Of a stretch of 64,000 nucleotides of DNA, positions 35,644-44,471 are shown in pieces. The position numbers and the translations under genes were made by a program. The notes below the pieces were generated by a model that saw nothing but the letters and a program-made list of their open reading frames with translations, had not been told where the DNA came from and ran no database searches. The DNA lies in NCBI RefSeq assembly GCF_000622365.1, contig NZ_JASC01000002.1:1-64000 (forward strand), read 5' to 3'. The stretch is from Sulfitobacter noctilucae. Its GTDB lineage: Bacteria; Pseudomonadota; Alphaproteobacteria; Rhodobacterales; Rhodobacteraceae. Every line of letters begins with the position of its first letter. The first letter of the stretch is position 1.

Positions 35644-35747
35644 GAGCGATGTCCTGTTCTGGCCGGTCATACCGGGCGTGCAGGCACCATCATAGGAATC
35701 GCGCAGGCGGGAACAAGCGCATCCCCAAACGACGCCGCGTCGAACTG

Positions 35748-36482
35748 TTAGCTGCGGGTGTAAGTCGGCAAGTGCATCAAGGCATTGCGCAGGGCCTCAC
35801 CCCACCCCTGCGATACAGATTGATAATAGGGCGTGTCAGCCGTGATCCGCTCTTGCTGGGACACATCAAAGCTGTCGCGTTCGTATATCTGCAGGTCGAG
35901 CGGCAGGCCGACGGAGAGGTTCGCTTTGATGGTCGAATCGAAAGACACCATCAGCAGCTTGATTGTGTCCTCAAAACTCATGTCTGCATCATAGGCCCGC
36001 ACGAGGATCGGCTTACCGTATTTCGCCTCACCAATCTGGAAAAACGGTGCGTCTTCGGTGACTTCGATGAAATTGCCTTCGGGATAGATCAGGAACAGGG
36101 TCGGCGCGCCGCCTTTGATCTGGCCTCCCAGAATGACCGAAGCCTTGAAGGCCGAACCCGATGACTGCCCCCCCGGCACGCTGTCGCTGATCACTTCCTT
36201 CAGCGTGGCACCGACCAGTCGCGCGACCTGGAACATTGTTGGCTGTTCAAGAATTGTCGGGCTGCGATCCGACGGCACTTTGGAGCGTTCTTCAAGCAGG
36301 CTGATCAAGGCCTGTGTGGTGGCCAGATTGCCCGCTGTCATCAGCGTGATCACCCGTTCCCCCGGAACATGCCAAGTGAACATTTTCTTCGTAACCGAAA
36401 AGTTATCGACCCCGGCGTTGGTGCGGGTATCAGACATGAAAACAAGGCCGTGGTTCAGACGAAGGCCAACACAATAGGTCAT
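35748..36482 (-). CDS. Anbu, proteasome-like peptidase
   Basis: The 244-residue protein belongs to the Ntn-hydrolase fold, Anbu (ancestral beta subunit) family related to HslV and the 20S proteasome. The start MTYCVGLRLNHGLVFMSDTRTNAGVDNFS in pieces gives an N-terminal Thr after Met removal, with SDTRTNAG and KKMFTWHVPG as Anbu-type motifs. Length matches. Anbu usually sits in a cluster with an ATP-grasp, an alpha-E protein and a transglutaminase-like protease; none is next to it here. Its substrates are not known. Confidence 0.9.
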   Translation of the reverse strand: MTYCVGLRLNHGLVFMSDTRTNAGVDNFSVTKKMFTWHVPGERVITLMTAGNLATTQALISLLEERSKVPSDRSPTILEQPTMFQVARLVGATLKEVISDSVPGGQSSGSAFKASVILGGQIKGGAPTLFLIYPEGNFIEVTEDAPFFQIGEAKYGKPILVRAYDADMSFEDTIKLLMVSFDSTIKANLSVGLPLDLQIYERDSFDVSQQERITADTPYYQSVSQGWGEALRNALMHLPTYTRS

Positions 36483-36675
36483 TACGGGTCATCCAGGCAG
36501 AGGGGTTCAAAGGCTTTCTGCGTCGCGCTTATCTAGGGGTGAACCCACACCAATACAATCGCGGATTTACCGCCTGACATGAAGGCCGCGCGCGTGAGGG
36601 TCTCGTGTGCGTTGCCCAGAAGTCTGCAACAACGTGAGATGGGCTGGCGCTCTGGTCCTCGGTGATTTCTGCTCG

Positions 36676-37464
36676 CTAGGACCGCACACCTTGCCAAGTA
36701 CTGGCCGCGAGAAATACCAGCGCTGCGACGCAGACGATGGAGGGCCCTGCCGGCGTGTCGAGCGCATAGGCTGCGTGCAGGCCGGTCACAGCTGACAGAC
36801 TTCCAATCGCCGCAGCGGTAAGGGCCATTTGTTCGGGTGTGCGCGACAGGGGGCGGGCGGCAGCGGCGGGAATGATCAGCATGGCTGCGATAAGCAACAC
36901 ACCGACAACCTTGATCGCGACAGCCACAGTGATGGCGAGCGACAATGTCAGGATCAGTTGTTCACGCTTGGGCTCAATCCCGCTGGCATAAGCCAGCTCC
37001 GCGCTGATGGTGGAAGTGAGCAGCGCTGACCAACGCCAGCCGATCAAGCCCACGACAAGCGCGGCACCTCCCCAAATCACCGCCAGATCGCTGCGTGATA
37101 CGGCCAGAATATCTCCGAAAAGATAGGCCATAAGGTCAATGCGAATGCCGGACAGGAATGAAACTGCCACAAGCCCGAAGGCCAACGCGGAATGCGCCAG
37201 TACACCAAGAAGCGTGTCCATCGCATAGCCTCGCCCGGTCAGAACCGTGACGGTCAGCGCCATCGCCAGCGCGACGGCTACCGCCCCGGCGAAGATGGAT
37301 ATCTGAAGGGCCAGCGACAAGGCCACCCCAAGAATGGCAGCATGGGCTGTGGCATCACCGAAATAGGCCATGCGCCGCCAGACCACAAAACTGCCCAAAG
37401 GGGCCGCGGCAAGGGCCACACCGACGCCTGCCAGCGCGGCGCGTGTCATAAAATCATCCAGCAT
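36676..37464 (-). CDS. znuB: Zinc ABC transporter permease ZnuB
   Basis: The 262-residue membrane protein has about eight TM helices and the family motifs SFVVWRRMAYFGDATAHAAILGVAL near the start and IKVVGVLLIAAMLIIPAAAARP near residue 190. It forms the pore of the ZnuABC importer. The gene directly follows znuC on the minus strand, sharing one base, and lies in the Zur-controlled locus. No gene follows for about 190 bp. Confidence 0.93.
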   Translation of the reverse strand: MLDDFMTRAALAGVGVALAAAPLGSFVVWRRMAYFGDATAHAAILGVALSLALQISIFAGAVAVALAMALTVTVLTGRGYAMDTLLGVLAHSALAFGLVAVSFLSGIRIDLMAYLFGDILAVSRSDLAVIWGGAALVVGLIGWRWSALLTSTISAELAYASGIEPKREQLILTLSLAITVAVAIKVVGVLLIAAMLIIPAAAARPLSRTPEQMALTAAAIGSLSAVTGLHAAYALDTPAGPSIVCVAALVFLAASTWQGVRS

Positions 37465-38228
37465 TATTCGGCAGCCTCGGTCTGTTTGTCCTGCGGCGCA
37501 TGGTCGTGCGTACAGGTGGCATCATGGGTGTGGTCATGCTCGTGCCGATACAGCGCCAGCGCACCACCGGTACCGGTACCGAAAAGCGCGCGGTATTCGG
37601 GCGCGGCAGAGACAATTTCGGGCGCGCCTTCGCAACAGACATGGCCATTAAGGCAAATCACCCGGTCCGAGGCCGCCATAACGACATGCAATTCATGGCT
37701 GATCATCAAAATTGCGCATCCAGTCTTTTGACGCACTTCTTCGATCTGAAGATAAAAAGCGGCGGAGCCGGGTTGGTCCAGCCCCTGTGTCGCTTCGTCC
37801 AGCAACAACAGGTCCGGCGTGTCGATCAGCGCACGGGCCAGAAGCACGCGCTGGAACTGACCGCCGGACAAGGCCGACATCTGACGATGGGATAATCCGG
37901 GCACGCCAGCTTTTTCCAAAGCCGCTGTGCAGGCCGCGCGCGTGGTGCCACCCGGAAGGCGCAGAAACCGCTCTACCGTAATTGGCAACGTAGGATCGAT
38001 GTGAAGCTTTTGGGGGACGTATCCGATCCGCAAACCAGGTTTTCGCGTGATCCGTCCTGACTGGGGTCGTTCTGCGCCGATAAGCACCTTCAGCAACGTG
38101 GTTTTCCCCGAGCCATTGGGTCCGACGACCGTCAAGATCTCACCGGGTTCAACTGCAAGGGACACATTGTGCAAAACGTTGTTCGCGCCATAGCTGACGC
38201 TGACATTCTCCGTGGCGATCAGGCTCAT
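37464..38228 (-). CDS. znuC: Zinc ABC transporter ATPase ZnuC
   Basis: The 254-residue ATPase has Walker A GPNGSGKTTLLKVLIGA, signature SALSGGQFQRVLLARAL, Walker B LLLLDEATQGLDQ and switch His in MISHELHVVM. A His-rich tail (YRHEHDHTHDATCTHDHAP) is typical of ZnuC and probably buffers zinc. The gene overlaps zur (ATGA at 38225-38228) and znuB, so regulator and uptake genes are one unit. Confidence 0.95.
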   Translation of the reverse strand: MSLIATENVSVSYGANNVLHNVSLAVEPGEILTVVGPNGSGKTTLLKVLIGAERPQSGRITRKPGLRIGYVPQKLHIDPTLPITVERFLRLPGGTTRAACTAALEKAGVPGLSHRQMSALSGGQFQRVLLARALIDTPDLLLLDEATQGLDQPGSAAFYLQIEEVRQKTGCAILMISHELHVVMAASDRVICLNGHVCCEGAPEIVSAAPEYRALFGTGTGGALALYRHEHDHTHDATCTHDHAPQDKQTEAAE

Positions 38229-38743
38229 GTGTCAGCTTTCTCCACACAAACGGGACAGATGCCCTCAGCCTCGAGCACCGTACGTTCTATCTCGAATCCC
38301 GTGGCGCGAGCGGCCTCCCCCAGAGCGCCGCGTGCCGGCGAAGATTGCGCCTCTGCCACCGAGTCGCATAGTCGGCAGATCATGAATGCAGGGGAGTGAT
38401 CGACCCCGGGGTGTGCACAGGCAATAAAAGCGTTGAGGCGTTCAATCTTATGCGCAAAACCGTTTGCGACAAGAAATTCCAATGCCCGGTAGGCGACGGG
38501 TGGTTGGGAGCCGAAACCCGCATCGCGCAGCCTGTCGAGCATTTCGTAAGCCCCAATGGCGCGATGCTCTTGCAAGAGTATCTCCAGTGTCTTGCGTCGC
38601 ACCGGCGTGAAACGCAGACCTTCTGCCGAACAATGTGCTTCGGCAGCAGCGAGGCCAACACTGATGCAGGACCCATGATCGTGTTTCTGGAAACCGATGG
38701 ATTCCCTGGACACAGACTTTCCTGCCCGGGCGGCACTTGTCAT
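38225..38743 (-). CDS. zur: Zinc uptake regulator Zur (Fur family)
   Basis: The 172-residue Fur-family repressor has a winged-helix part (LRFTPVRRKTLEILLQEHRAIGAYEMLDRL) and C-terminal metal sites: His in CAHPGVDHSPAF and the structural zinc Cys pairs CRLC and CPVC. When zinc is sufficient it should repress znu genes. It starts 57 bp from the divergent znuA, with a candidate Zur box between. Cotranscription with znuCB gives self-regulation. Confidence 0.93.
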   Translation of the reverse strand: MTSAARAGKSVSRESIGFQKHDHGSCISVGLAAAEAHCSAEGLRFTPVRRKTLEILLQEHRAIGAYEMLDRLRDAGFGSQPPVAYRALEFLVANGFAHKIERLNAFIACAHPGVDHSPAFMICRLCDSVAEAQSSPARGALGEAARATGFEIERTVLEAEGICPVCVEKADT

Positions 38744-38767
38744 GTTATTTCATTTCCTATACCCAAA

Positions 38768-38781
38768 ATGTAACGTTATAT
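38768..38781 (+). promoter_or_regulatory. Candidate Zur box between zur and znuA
   Basis: ATGTAACGTTATAT is a near-palindrome with a perfect TAACGTTA centre (38771-38778; 12 of 14 bases symmetric), placed in the 56-bp gap between the divergent zur and znuA starts. AT-rich near-palindromes with a TGTTATA-like arm are the usual form of alphaproteobacterial Zur sites. The assignment rests on position and shape only. Confidence 0.6.
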
Positions 38782-38799
38782 AATCACACGGAGCGGAAC

Positions 38800-39813
38800 A
38801 TGTCCAGAAACCTCGTTACCCTATCTGTTGCGGCAACCCTGCTTGGGGGTGCCGCGATGGCCGATGTCCCCAAGGTGGCTGCTGATATCGCGCCAGTACA
38901 TTCGCTGGTAGCGCGCGTGATGCAGGGGGTCGGAGAGCCATCCTTGATCGTAGCTTCTGGAGCAAGCCCGCACGAATACAGCCTTCGTCCGTCCGAGGCT
39001 GCCGCTCTGCAGGAGGCAGATCTGGTCTTCTGGGTCGGCCCCGACCTGACGCCTTGGTTGGCTGATGCGATTGAAACACTGGCCAGCGATGCGAAGGCCA
39101 CAGAACTGCTTGAGGTCGACGGAACGACGGAACTTCTGTTCCGGGAAGGCGCGCTGTTTGAAGCACATGGTCATGGAAATGATGCTGATGGCGAAGGTCA
39201 CGAGAAGCATGACCATGAGGAGCATGCTAAGGACGAAGATCATGACGCGCATGACCATGAGGAGCATGCTGAAGCCGACGGACATGATGGGCACGATCAT
39301 GGGAAGCACGACCCGCACGCCTGGCTGTCGCCCGACAATGGCGCTGTCTGGCTGAATGCCATTGCAGCGCAACTTTCTGCGGCTGATCCTGCCAACGCGG
39401 GGGCTTACTTTGCCAATGCAGCCGCAGGCCGCGAAGATCTGGCCACACTCACCGCCGAGATCAGTACAATCCTCGACCCGGTAAGGGGCCGCAACTTTGT
39501 CGTTTTCCATGACGCCTATCAGTATTTCGAGACAGCGTTCGATTTCCCTGCCTCAGGCGCCATTTCTGTCTCGGATGCCTCCGATCCCAGTCCGGTCCGC
39601 ATCGCCGAGATTCAGGCACGGGTGGCAGAGCAAGGTGTTAGCTGCGTGCTTTCAGAACCGCAATTCAATCCCGGCATCGTGGCTGCGGTGATGGAGGGAT
39701 CCGCCGCAAACACCGGGGTGCTTGATCCCTTGGGCTCTGATCTGGAACCGGGGCAAGACCTCTACGCCAACGTCTTGCGCAACCTCGCCACAGCGTTTGC
39801 GAACTGCCTCTAA
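38800..39813 (+). CDS. znuA: Zinc-binding periplasmic protein ZnuA
   Basis: The 337-residue binding protein delivers Zn(II) to ZnuBC. A signal peptide (MSRNLVTLSVAATLLGGAAM) is followed by the cluster A-I solute-binding fold: IAPVHSLVARVM, GASPHEYSLRPSEA with the zinc His58, and FVVFHDAYQYFE. A His/Asp/Glu-rich loop at residues about 123-173 contains the seven-residue unit HDHEEHA twice (137-143 and 151-157), a zinc-collecting loop. ATG 38800 gives the signal peptide; the open frame extends to 38737 but that would run over the operator. Confidence 0.95.
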   Translation: MSRNLVTLSVAATLLGGAAMADVPKVAADIAPVHSLVARVMQGVGEPSLIVASGASPHEYSLRPSEAAALQEADLVFWVGPDLTPWLADAIETLASDAKATELLEVDGTTELLFREGALFEAHGHGNDADGEGHEKHDHEEHAKDEDHDAHDHEEHAEADGHDGHDHGKHDPHAWLSPDNGAVWLNAIAAQLSAADPANAGAYFANAAAGREDLATLTAEISTILDPVRGRNFVVFHDAYQYFETAFDFPASGAISVSDASDPSPVRIAEIQARVAEQGVSCVLSEPQFNPGIVAAVMEGSAANTGVLDPLGSDLEPGQDLYANVLRNLATAFANCL

Positions 39814-39822
39814 ACCTTATTG

Positions 39823-39858
39823 ACCGCGTGCTGCCAATTTTCTTTGGTGGCGCGCGGT
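39823..39858 (+). terminator. Candidate stem-loop terminator after znuA
   Basis: ACCGCGTGCTGCCAA (39823-39837) can pair with TTGGTGGCGCGCGGT (39844-39858) over 15 positions with three G-T wobbles and a TTTTCT loop, starting ten bases after the znuA stop. No T-run follows, so termination may need Rho. The rest of the gap to 40040 shows no gene. Confidence 0.5.
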
Positions 39859-40040
39859 ACGCCTCTTCGCCTCTTTGGGTTCTCGTAGGTCACAGCTGCG
39901 AATAACGGCGTTGGGGTGCGCATTGCTCAGACCGTACAGATACGGCGCGCTACGGTGATACGAATCCACAAGAAATCCCTAAATCATAGTCTAACCGGAC
40001 ATCTCGGATTCTGAACTCATCTCAACAATATTAAACAATT

Positions 40041-41144
40041 TCACGGGCGGTCCTTCTCGGTGGTGTCCAAACAACCGATAAGTTCTGCGTGATTGATTGC
40101 GCGGACAAGTTTTCCCGCTGGTTTGACTGCGACTCTGTCCTCCGCAGCGATCATCGCATTCAGAATCGCTTCTTCGATTGCCTGAACGCAAGCCTCGTAA
40201 AAGAGGTCCAGATGAATGTCATTCAATACATCCAGATTCATCAGGTCTGGCGCGCGCCACGGATTGTCCTGACCATTTGCGGTACTGAATGCGAGGAAGA
40301 TATCGCCGCTGTTGTGTCCCCCCTTGCTGCCGTTGCGTCCGATACCGATCGAGCCGCGCCGCGCGAGACGGTTCAATTGGTGCGGCAAAAGCGGCGCGTC
40401 CGTTGCAACGATGATGATGATCGAACCTTGCTCTTTCTCGAAAACCAGATTTTCGCGCATGTGCTGTCCGACTGGCACACCGCCAACTTCGAACCAGTCG
40501 CGCGTGCCGTGGTTGGCCTGCACGAGGACGCCCAGCGTGTAGTCGGCACCTGCGACGGGGATTTTGCGGGATGCCGTGCCAGTGCCCCCTTTGAACTCAT
40601 AGGCGATCATGCCGGTGCCACCGCCGACGTTGCCTTCGGCCACAGAGCCATCCGTTGCAGTGTTTAACGCCTCCAGGACGTGATGTTCTTGAACGCCCCG
40701 GGCATTGATGTCGTTCAGCACACCGTCATAAGTCTCTCCTACAACGGGTAGGCACCACATATGGTCGGTCTCAAAAACATCCTTGTAGCGATCCACCATC
40801 CATCCAACGGTGGCATAGCTGGTCATTCCGACACCGTGAGAATTGGTAATCATGACCGGGCCAAGGAACCATCCCAGATCATTGATCAAGTGCCCTCCTG
40901 TCAGTTCACCATTCCCATTGAACGAGTTTATGCCTGCCCACACAGGCTGAATGCTGCCTGATCCGCCACGCGGGATGATGGCCGTCACGCCAGTGCAGAG
41001 GCCCTTGTGAACACCCTCGACAGCATCTTCAATTATCGTGCTGAACCCCACAGTCACCCCGGGCACATCCGTGATCGTATTGTGCGGTCCGGGCTTTCCG
41101 GAGAAGTGCAGACCAATATCACGTGCACGGGGTTTGTCTGTCAT
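40041..41144 (-). CDS. P1-family peptidase (DmpA/L-aminopeptidase-D-esterase type)
   Basis: The 367-residue enzyme is an Ntn-type peptidase that self-cleaves into two chains and removes N-terminal residues, in some members also from beta-peptides or D-amino-acid amides. Motifs: GPHNTITDVPGVTVG at the start, PVMITNSHGVGMTSYATVGW, PVAGADYTLGVLVQANHG, and GSIIIIVATDAPLLPHQLNR, whose Gly-Ser bond is the expected self-cleavage site. It is the last gene of an operon with a dipeptide-type importer, so it most likely hydrolyses the imported peptide in the cytoplasm. ATGA overlap with the regulator gene upstream. Confidence 0.9.
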   Translation of the reverse strand: MTDKPRARDIGLHFSGKPGPHNTITDVPGVTVGFSTIIEDAVEGVHKGLCTGVTAIIPRGGSGSIQPVWAGINSFNGNGELTGGHLINDLGWFLGPVMITNSHGVGMTSYATVGWMVDRYKDVFETDHMWCLPVVGETYDGVLNDINARGVQEHHVLEALNTATDGSVAEGNVGGGTGMIAYEFKGGTGTASRKIPVAGADYTLGVLVQANHGTRDWFEVGGVPVGQHMRENLVFEKEQGSIIIIVATDAPLLPHQLNRLARRGSIGIGRNGSKGGHNSGDIFLAFSTANGQDNPWRAPDLMNLDVLNDIHLDLFYEACVQAIEEAILNAMIAAEDRVAVKPAGKLVRAINHAELIGCLDTTEKDRP

Positions 41145-42070
41145 GACAGTTTTTTCCTTTTGGCGTCTTGCACCGGGCGGTTCTGCGCACCGGGCTCAAA
41201 GGTGTAGGCAGCAAAGTGTCGCCCCAGCGTACTCATGTCTTTCACCCGTTCGTGTGCGGCGACACCTGCGCGGGCGGTGATGCCGTTCAACAGCAGGTTC
41301 AAAAGAGCGGAGAGGCCAGCGGTGCTGTCGAGAAAGGTCTTTGTGACCGTGCTGACGGAAAGCGCATGGGGCGTGTACTGTCGCGGCCAGGGATCATAGC
41401 GGTCCGTGACGGTGATCAGGGGGATTGAACGGCGCAGGCAAAGTTCGGCGATTTTCAGCGAGGTCTGGGCATAAGGCACTGTGTCCACCAGAACGACACA
41501 GCTGTCTTCCACATCATCTTCGAATATTTCGGACCAATTGCCGCTGGTGCCAGAGACGAAGCGGACACCGGATCGGGCGTATTTCAGGCGGGTCGCAAAA
41601 TCCATTGCAAGCCCCATGGATCCCTGGAACCCGCAAACCTTGATGTACCGCGCGGCCGTAGCGGCATCGAGGGCATGCTCCCATTGCTCGGTACCAGCGA
41701 GACGATAAACTTCCACGATTGCTTCGATCTCAAGTTCCAACTGGCGCGCAAGCTCGTCGCGCGTGGTCACGGGAATTGCGACCCGCGACTGGCGAAGGGC
41801 ACTGTCAAAGCCACGGCTCTGCCTGAGATCGGCATTCACGGCGCTCATGAACGCCTTGAAGTTCTTATACCCCAACCTGCGTACAAAACGGGTCACGGTC
41901 ATCTCGCTGACGCCCGCATGTTTGGCTAGCTCACCCGCGGTGTCGATCGGCACTTGCATCAGGTCCGTTTCGACCCATCGGGCGACCGTGCTCTCGGCTT
42001 TTGACAGGTTACTGGCCTGTGCGACCCGCTCCAATACCGTCCCGGAGGGTGATGGCCCATCCCCGGTCAT
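41141..42070 (-). CDS. MurR/RpiR-family transcriptional regulator
   Basis: The 309-residue regulator has an N-terminal HTH_6 domain (VARWVETDLMQVPIDTAGEL, then MTVTRFVRRLGYKNFKAFM) and a C-terminal SIS domain (residues about 135-260) with VLVDTVPYAQTSLKIAELCL and IPLITVTDRYDPWP, which in this family binds phosphosugars. Here its neighbours are a peptide-type transporter and a peptidase, so the ligand may be a muropeptide-like or other phosphorylated compound; this is a guess. It overlaps genes on both sides by ATGA. Confidence 0.88.
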   Translation of the reverse strand: MTGDGPSPSGTVLERVAQASNLSKAESTVARWVETDLMQVPIDTAGELAKHAGVSEMTVTRFVRRLGYKNFKAFMSAVNADLRQSRGFDSALRQSRVAIPVTTRDELARQLELEIEAIVEVYRLAGTEQWEHALDAATAARYIKVCGFQGSMGLAMDFATRLKYARSGVRFVSGTSGNWSEIFEDDVEDSCVVLVDTVPYAQTSLKIAELCLRRSIPLITVTDRYDPWPRQYTPHALSVSTVTKTFLDSTAGLSALLNLLLNGITARAGVAAHERVKDMSTLGRHFAAYTFEPGAQNRPVQDAKRKKLS

Positions 42071-43671
42071 AAGGCGGCTTCCTGAAGGTGGGGAATCGCA
42101 TCAATTAAGGTTCGCGTATATTCCTGTGTCGGATGGTCAAAGACGTCTGCGGTCGGGCCTGCTTCGACAATTTCGCCGTGGCGCATTACGATGACCGCAT
42201 TACAAAGTCTGCGGATCACTGCCAGATCGTGACTTATGAAAATCATCGTCAGCCCGCGTTCCTTTTGCAGCCTTATCAATAGATCCATCACCTGCGCCTG
42301 CAAAGTAACGTCCAGCGCCGAAGTCACTTCGTCCGCAATAAGAACCTGAGGGTCCATGGCCAATGCGCGCGCGATGGCGACGCGCTGGCATTGCCCGCCC
42401 GACAGTTGCGCTGGCAGGCGTTCGCCCAACATGGGTTCCAGATCGACCTGCTTCATCAAATCGGCAACACGGGCTGGCACTTCATTTGTAGGGCACAGCC
42501 GGTGGCGGCGCAGGGGTTCGGCAATGGCATCGCGGATCCGCATACGCGGCGACAGCGCCTCGTAGGGATGTTGGTACACAAGCTGGACATCGCGAAGATA
42601 GAGGGCACGGTTACGACCCGAAGGTTGTGCGGGTTTGCCCTTATACAGGATCTCTCCCTGCGCAGGTTTCACGAGACCCACGAGCGCGCGCGCCAGCGTA
42701 CTTTTGCCGGAACCGCTTTCCCCGACAATCCCCAATGTCTGCCCGGCTTGCACGGTGAAATCCGCGCCTTTCACAGCAGGAAATCCGCCATCGCGCTTGG
42801 AAATAATGTCGATCAAACTACGCCCACCGTATCTGACCTGCACGCCGCGCGCCTCGATCAACGGGGGGGCATGTGCGGCAGCCTGGGGCGTGTGAAGCGT
42901 CAACCGATCAGGGTGCGAGGCAATCAGCATCTGGGTATATTCATGCTGCGGCGCGTCAATCACCCTGCGGGTTTTTCCGGCCTCGACCACCTTTGATTTG
43001 CGCATGACGATGACGTCTTCGCAGACCCGCGCCACCGCCCCCAGATCGTGACTGACAAAAATCATCGACAGGCCCTGCGTGCGCCGCAGATCCACCAGCA
43101 GGTCCAGCACGCTTTTCTGCACAGTGGCATCCAATGCGGTTGTCGGCTCATCCGCCAGCAACAGGTCAGGCTTGCAGGCAAGCGCGCCCGCAATCATCGC
43201 CCGTTGTTTCATGCCACCAGACAGCTGATGGGGATAAGCCTTTGCCCATCGATCAGGTTCGGGGATGCGCACAACCTCCAGTAATCGCCGGACTTCTTTC
43301 AGCACCTCACGACCCTTGAGATCGGTGTGTTTGCGCAGGGTTTCTGCAACCTGATCCCCGATCCGCATCAACGGATCGAGATGCGACGCCGGGCTCTGAA
43401 AAATCATCGCGATGCGTTTGCCGCGCAATGTATTGAGCGTTGTTTCGGAGGCTTCAAGGATGTTCTGGCCATCAAATTCGACACTACCGTCGATCATCGC
43501 CGTCTGCGGCAGCAGCTTCATCAGGGCACGGCAGGTGACCGATTTGCCTGACCCGCTTTCCCCCACGATGCCCAATGCCCCACCGCGCGGCAGATCGAAC
43601 GAAACATCATCGACGGCCAGTGTGTCGCCAAAACGGACATTCAGATTCCGGACGCACAGCAACGCACTCAT
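42067..43671 (-). CDS. Dipeptide-type ABC transporter, fused double ATPase
   Basis: The 534-residue protein contains two complete ABC ATPase domains, corresponding to DppD (residues about 1-255) and DppF (about 270-534). Domain 1: GESGSGKSVTCRALMKLL, QLSGGMKQRAMIAGALAC, LLLADEPTTALD. Domain 2: GESGSGKSTLARALVGL, QLSGGQCQRVAIARALAM, VLIADEVTSALD. It drives the two permeases encoded just downstream in reverse order (upstream on the minus strand). Fusion of the two ATPases is common in alphaproteobacteria. Confidence 0.94.
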   Translation of the reverse strand: MSALLCVRNLNVRFGDTLAVDDVSFDLPRGGALGIVGESGSGKSVTCRALMKLLPQTAMIDGSVEFDGQNILEASETTLNTLRGKRIAMIFQSPASHLDPLMRIGDQVAETLRKHTDLKGREVLKEVRRLLEVVRIPEPDRWAKAYPHQLSGGMKQRAMIAGALACKPDLLLADEPTTALDATVQKSVLDLLVDLRRTQGLSMIFVSHDLGAVARVCEDVIVMRKSKVVEAGKTRRVIDAPQHEYTQMLIASHPDRLTLHTPQAAAHAPPLIEARGVQVRYGGRSLIDIISKRDGGFPAVKGADFTVQAGQTLGIVGESGSGKSTLARALVGLVKPAQGEILYKGKPAQPSGRNRALYLRDVQLVYQHPYEALSPRMRIRDAIAEPLRRHRLCPTNEVPARVADLMKQVDLEPMLGERLPAQLSGGQCQRVAIARALAMDPQVLIADEVTSALDVTLQAQVMDLLIRLQKERGLTMIFISHDLAVIRRLCNAVIVMRHGEIVEAGPTADVFDHPTQEYTRTLIDAIPHLQEAAL

Positions 43672-44471
43672 CGCTCGATCCTCAGCATTTTTGCCAACCC
43701 GTCACCCATCAAAGCAAAGCCGACACCGATCAGAACCATGGCCAGCCCGGGAAAAAAACTGATCCACCAGGCGGTCGAGATGTAAATCTGGCCCTCAGCG
43801 ATCATCACGCCCCATTCAGCCGCTGGCGGAGAGACCCCCATGCCAAGAAAACCGAGCGCCGCACCGAACAGGATAACCAATGTGACATCGGTCATCATAT
43901 AAACAACAACCGGCGACATGGCATTGGGCAGCACGTGGCGAAACAGGATGTAGGGGTGAGAGAAGCCCATAGTCCGCGCCGCCAATACGAACTCAGAGCT
44001 ACGCAAGACGATGGCTTCGGCCCGCGCCAGCCGCGCGTAGCCTACCCAGCCCACAAGCGCCAAGGCGATAAAATAGTTCTCGATCCCGGGTCCAAGCACG
44101 GCGACAATGGACAGCACCAAAACGAAAAACGGAAATGGCACTGTGATGTCCAGAATGCGCATCGCAATGGTGTCCACCCAGCCGCCAAAGTAACCGGCGA
44201 GCAATCCGATCGTCATGCCGATCACCATTGGCGCGATCACTCCGAGGAGGCCGATATAGAGCGCCAGTCGCGAGCCATAGATCACTCGGCTATAGGTGTC
44301 GCGCCCTACGTTATCCGCGCCAAACCAATGGTCCGCACTTGGTGGTGCCAACAAGGCCTCGAAATCAATTGCATAAGGATCATGGGTTGCCAGCAGCGGG
44401 GCAGAAAGGGCGATCAGTATCCAGAACATGACCAGCGCAGCGCCCCAGACAAACATCGGCGAGAGCTTCAT
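43668..44471 (-). CDS. Dipeptide-type ABC transporter permease, DppC type
   Basis: The 267-residue membrane protein has six TM helices and the DppC features: an N-terminal helix followed by LLATHDPYAIDFEALLAPPS, HWFGADNVGRDTYSRVIYGSRLALYIG, and the EAA loop ARAEAIVLRSSEFVLAARTMGFSHPYILF. It pairs with the DppB-type permease. Both ends overlap neighbours by ATGA. Confidence 0.94.
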   Translation of the reverse strand: MKLSPMFVWGAALVMFWILIALSAPLLATHDPYAIDFEALLAPPSADHWFGADNVGRDTYSRVIYGSRLALYIGLLGVIAPMVIGMTIGLLAGYFGGWVDTIAMRILDITVPFPFFVLVLSIVAVLGPGIENYFIALALVGWVGYARLARAEAIVLRSSEFVLAARTMGFSHPYILFRHVLPNAMSPVVVYMMTDVTLVILFGAALGFLGMGVSPPAAEWGVMIAEGQIYISTAWWISFFPGLAMVLIGVGFALMGDGLAKMLRIER

